From assembly GCA_964423745.1 (NCBI GenBank), contig CAYRGG010000114.1, forward strand, positions 1-7,679: DNA of 7,679 nucleotides, given 5' to 3'. A model generated the notes under the pieces. That model was not told where the DNA came from. It ran no database searches and worked only from the letters and a program-made list of their open reading frames with translations. Origin of the DNA: CAYRGG01 sp964423745. Lineage in GTDB: Bacteria; Pseudomonadota; Gammaproteobacteria; Competibacterales; Competibacteraceae. The first letter of the stretch is position 1, and each line of letters opens with the position of its first letter. The position numbers were made by a program, and so were the translations under genes. Positions 6,810 to 7,679 of the stretch are shown in pieces.

Positions 6810-7337
6810 TTAGCGCAGTATGACCACTTCATCCAAACGTCGGCGAGCGCTCGGCTCTGGATTTTCGGCTGAATAACCGAGACTTAACAGGGCAACGGGT
6901 AACAGGGTAGGTTCTAAATCTATAGCAGCGCGTACCTGTTTTTCGTCAAATTGTCCTACCCATGTGGAACCGATACCAGCGGCAACCGCGCCAAGTTGTG
7001 CATAAGCCGCTGCGATGGTGGCATCTTGAATAGTGTAGAGGTGGGCGCCACGCTCACCGAATTGTTGTGCTGAGCGCTGTGGATCGGCGCAAAAAACAAG
7101 GCATAGGGGCGCTGCACTGATGAAGGTTTGGTCAAGAGCCGCGTGTTGCAAGGCTGTCCGTACTGTTAAGTCTTGCACCACGATGATACGATAGGCTTGT
7201 AGATCTCCTGCGGAAGGCGCGGCGCAGGCCATTTCAAGGATAGCATGCAGCTTTGCTGGTTCCACCGGCATATCGGTTTGATATTTTCGAATAGAATGGC
7301 GATGGCGCACCGTTTCAAAGAAATTCAATAAAGTCAT
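6810..7337 (-). CDS. Nitroreductase-family FMN oxidoreductase
   Basis: Small cytoplasmic flavoprotein of the nitroreductase fold, expected to bind FMN as a dimer and reduce substrates with NAD(P)H. The physiological substrate cannot be told. From the ATG at 7337 it has 175 residues, typical for the short members. R13-x-S15-x-R17 (RHSIRKY) is the FMN phosphate motif. APSAGDLQAYRIIVV (40-54) is the second flavin-contacting segment; Asp45 stands where Asn is common. IQDATIAA (103-110), GIGSTWVGQF (121-130) and LPVALLSLGY (146-155) are the usual C-terminal family motifs. The ATG at 7337 is preferred over an upstream in-frame ATG at 7400 because residues before MTLLNFFETV overlap the bamD 3' end and resemble nothing in the family. 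A weak Shine-Dalgarno (GGA at 7349-7347, 9-base spacer) precedes it. It starts 13 bases after the bamD stop, so cotranscription is likely. Confidence 0.9.
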   Translation of the reverse strand: MTLLNFFETVRHRHSIRKYQTDMPVEPAKLHAILEMACAAPSAGDLQAYRIIVVQDLTVRTALQHAALDQTFISAAPLCLVFCADPQRSAQQFGERGAHLYTIQDATIAAAYAQLGAVAAGIGSTWVGQFDEKQVRAAIDLEPTLLPVALLSLGYSAENPEPSARRRLDEVVILR

Positions 7338-7350
7338 GTGTACAAATCCA

Positions 7351-7679
7351 CTAAAATTCCAGACCAAACAAGGAAAATGAGGACTGTTCAGAATTGCCAT
7401 TGAGTAATGCGGTCAGTGCTGGGATAGCTGGCCAATTAGGATAATTAAGCTGAAGTACGCGAAAGCTATCATCGGCAAGCTCTGTTAAATCCAAACCCAT
7501 GTATGCCTTCACCATAATGGTCAAAGCATCGGCCACAAGAGGCGTTTGCGCAAAATTCTCTAACACGTATTCGGCGCGATTGACGGCGGCTAAGTAGGCG
7601 CCCCGACGGAGATAGAAATCAGCTACATTGATCTCGTAAGCGGCTAAACTTTGGTGCAAAAACAGCATACGTTGCCGGG
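7351..7679 (-). CDS. bamD: Outer membrane protein assembly factor BamD (C-terminal part, 5' end beyond window)
   Basis: Periplasmic outer-membrane lipoprotein of the BAM complex, which folds beta-barrel proteins into the outer membrane. About 108 C-terminal residues are visible, beginning (P/...)RQRMLFLHQSLAAYE and ending FSLFGLEF before TAG. The frame stays open to the window edge, so the internal ATG at 7668 is not the start and the N-terminal lipobox is not seen. A full BamD is about 245 residues. Recognition rests on TPR-like helices: the LAAYEINVADFYLRRGAY segment, then AAVNRAEYVLENF, then ADALTIMVKAYMGLDLTELA and RVLQLNYP. These follow the family pattern of VAxYYxxRGAYxAAxNR and a final DALxxMxxAYxxL repeat. 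The nitroreductase gene follows after 13 bases. Upstream neighbours lie outside the window. Confidence 0.9.
   Translation of the reverse strand, partial: RQRMLFLHQSLAAYEINVADFYLRRGAYLAAVNRAEYVLENFAQTPLVADALTIMVKAYMGLDLTELADDSFRVLQLNYPNWPAIPALTALLNGNSEQSSFSLFGLEF

Noticed and set aside
7338..7400. 21-residue N-terminal extension of the nitroreductase from an upstream ATG at 7400
   Set aside because: It overlaps the bamD 3' end in another frame and has no family similarity; the ATG at 7337 gives the normal N-terminus.
1..7679. Mobile element, CRISPR array, tRNA/rRNA, toxin-antitoxin or defence system
   Set aside because: I looked for transposase or integrase motifs, spaced repeats, cloverleaf-like segments and small gene pairs on both strands and found none. 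All large open frames are explained by housekeeping or efflux genes.

Overview
The window reads as a stretch of a gammaproteobacterial chromosome with mid-range GC and high coding density. The evidence is the close match of the SucC/SucD proteins to the E. coli type, a MexE/MexF-like RND efflux pair, and a BamD of the gammaproteobacterial kind. I cannot name a genus from sequence reading alone.

Layout, left to right: (1) the 3' part of sucC (5' end outside the window) and a complete sucD, together succinyl-CoA synthetase of the TCA cycle, on the + strand. They are followed by a small hairpin and a clear intrinsic terminator. (2) A roughly 260-base gap holds that terminator, a candidate sigma70 promoter and an AT-rich inverted repeat ending at a ribosome binding site. 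(3) A two-gene + strand operon follows, encoding a periplasmic adaptor lipoprotein and an inner-membrane RND pump of the HAE-1 (MexF/AcrB) class. No outer-membrane channel gene or regulator is present in the window. (4) A 106-base convergent gap shows no convincing terminator. (5) On the - strand there is a probable two-gene unit: the 3' part of bamD (outer-membrane protein assembly lipoprotein, 5' end outside the window), then a small FMN nitroreductase-family gene 13 bases downstream.

The adaptor and pump should form an inner-membrane/periplasmic efflux complex that borrows a TolC/OprM-type channel encoded elsewhere. The sucCD, efflux and bamD blocks look functionally independent. I see no mobile element, CRISPR, tRNA, rRNA or defence system. 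I do not think the window contains a new multi-gene system. The most notable unexplained structure is the 32-base inverted repeat (2191-2222) in the leader of the efflux operon, directly against the adaptor's Shine-Dalgarno, together with the adaptor's probable TTG start.
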